The notes under the pieces are model-generated. The model saw nothing but the letters and a program-made list of their open reading frames with translations. It had not been told where the DNA came from and made no database searches. 6,644 nucleotides of DNA, from positions 1 through 6,644 of the forward strand of contig JAAZJV010000131.1 of NCBI GenBank assembly GCA_012800135.1. The letters are read 5' to 3'. The position numbers were made by a program, and so were the translations under genes. Source of the DNA: Clostridiaceae bacterium (GTDB taxonomy: Bacteria; Bacillota; Clostridia; Saccharofermentanales; DTU023). Below, piece after piece: positions 6,022 to 6,644 of this stretch (position 1 is the first letter of the stretch; each line of letters begins with the position of its first letter).

Positions 6022-6644
6022 TTATTCAAAACGGTATTCGTCGATTTTGATAAACTCACCGTCGCCAACCTGCATGATTGAGGCAGTCCTAATTGGATTG
6101 TGCGTTTTTGGATCTATAGTGATAACAGAAGTCAGAACCTGAACATCTTTCGCATTTTCAAGCCCTTCGCGGATGGCCTCCGGCGTCGCTTCACCCTTTT
6201 CTTCTATGACGTGCTTGATGAGCATGAAAATATCGGAAGCAAAATATGCGTCTGTGCCGACACTGCCGGGATCCATATCCCATTCCTTTTTAAACCATTC
6301 ATTGAAGTCTTTTAATCCCTCATCGGTCAAGTCCATGGCCGTCGGAAAGACACCGCCCTTTAACTCTTCTCCTGCTATTTCAAACAAATCCTGCATTGCC
6401 CATGCGTCAACACCGATGAAGGGACAATCGATGCCCATTGCTCTTGCCTGTACAGCGGTAAGACCTACCTCTTTGTAATTTGCAGGTATCATCAAGGCAT
6501 CGTAGTCGCCAAAGTCTTTGATTTTAGTAAGCTGCGCACGATAATCGACGTCACCGGCATTGTATGCTTCTGTAATTGTGACCGCGCCGCCTTTTGCTTC
6601 AAAAGATTCCGTGAAGTTTTGGGTGATGCCCAAAGAGTATTCGC
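6022..6644 (-). CDS. ABC transporter substrate-binding protein, LivJ/LivK type, C-terminal part (5' end beyond window)
   Basis: The frame is open to the right edge, leaving 206 residues of the C-terminal part; the signal peptide or lipobox is outside the window. The first in-frame start-like codon (TTG at 6631-6633) is not a real start, since the frame continues upstream with E-Y-S and the run EYSLGITQNFTESFEAKGG is the familiar linker helix of type I periplasmic binding proteins. Then follow DYRAQLTKIKDFGDYDALMI, FIGVDAWAMQDLFEIAG, GGVFPTAMD and DAYFASDIFMLIKHVIEE, which map well on the leucine-binding protein fold (Peripla_BP_6). The protein sits outside the membrane and delivers ligand to the LivH/LivM-type channel encoded next to it. 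The substrate cannot be told; relatives bind branched-chain amino acids, amides, urea or aromatic compounds. Confidence 0.92.
   Translation of the reverse strand, partial: EYSLGITQNFTESFEAKGGAVTITEAYNAGDVDYRAQLTKIKDFGDYDALMIPANYKEVGLTAVQARAMGIDCPFIGVDAWAMQDLFEIAGEELKGGVFPTAMDLTDEGLKDFNEWFKKEWDMDPGSVGTDAYFASDIFMLIKHVIEEKGEATPEAIREGLENAKDVQVLTSVITIDPKTHNPIRTASIMQVGDGEFIKIDEYRFE

Noticed and set aside
1..6644. CRISPR array, IS element, tRNA, rRNA or phage genes
   Set aside because: I looked for repeats with spacers, terminal inverted repeats, transposase motifs and tRNA-like folds on both strands and found none.

Overview
The window is a compact cluster of bacterial genes, all on the minus strand. 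Read in the direction of transcription (right to left) it runs: an ABC-transporter substrate-binding protein (cut by the right edge), two membrane permeases (LivH and LivM type), two ATPases (LivG and LivF type), two tandem CE4-type polysaccharide-deacetylase-like proteins, and the N-terminal part of a probable DUF885-like hydrolase (cut by the left edge). Base composition looks middling to slightly AT-rich. Shine-Dalgarno sites are strong, starts include TTG, and genes overlap tightly. Together with the protein flavour this suggests an anaerobic Firmicute of the Clostridia type, or a similar amino-acid fermenter. That assignment is inference; no marker gene is present.

Positions 6644-2701 hold a complete set of components for a branched-chain or hydrophobic amino-acid transporter (HAAT family) in the canonical order SBP-H-M-G-F. 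The SBP-LivH gap is 29 nt. The LivH stop lies inside the Shine-Dalgarno site of LivM. LivG begins 9 nt after LivM, and LivG and LivF share one base (TGATG). This is one translationally coupled operon.

A 141-nt gap (2560-2700) with a 9-bp tandem repeat, but no convincing terminator, separates LivF from the first deacetylase (1708-2559). The second deacetylase (876-1715) overlaps the first by 8 nt. The two are related but have diverged at the active site in opposite ways. The first keeps the Asp-x-Asp and the motif-5 His. The second has Asn-x-Glu and Asp at those places but keeps a more typical motif-4 region. A 233-nt purine-rich leader (642-875 minus its last base) then precedes a gene (641 to 1, continuing off the window) whose sequence pattern resembles the N-terminal half of DUF885-type HExxH proteins; the predicted metal site would lie outside the window.

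A reasonable reading is that the transporter imports a small amide, N-acylated or peptide-like compound, and the cytoplasmic hydrolases (no signal peptides are seen) cut its C-N bonds. The deacetylase group concerned includes PuuE-type allantoinases and Helicobacter PgdA-type enzymes, so the substrate need not be a polysaccharide. The substrate cannot be read from this sequence. Several automatically extended starts are non-ATG codons that I moved to better-supported ATGs (deacetylase 1, deacetylase 2, LivG). LivH appears to start truly at TTG.
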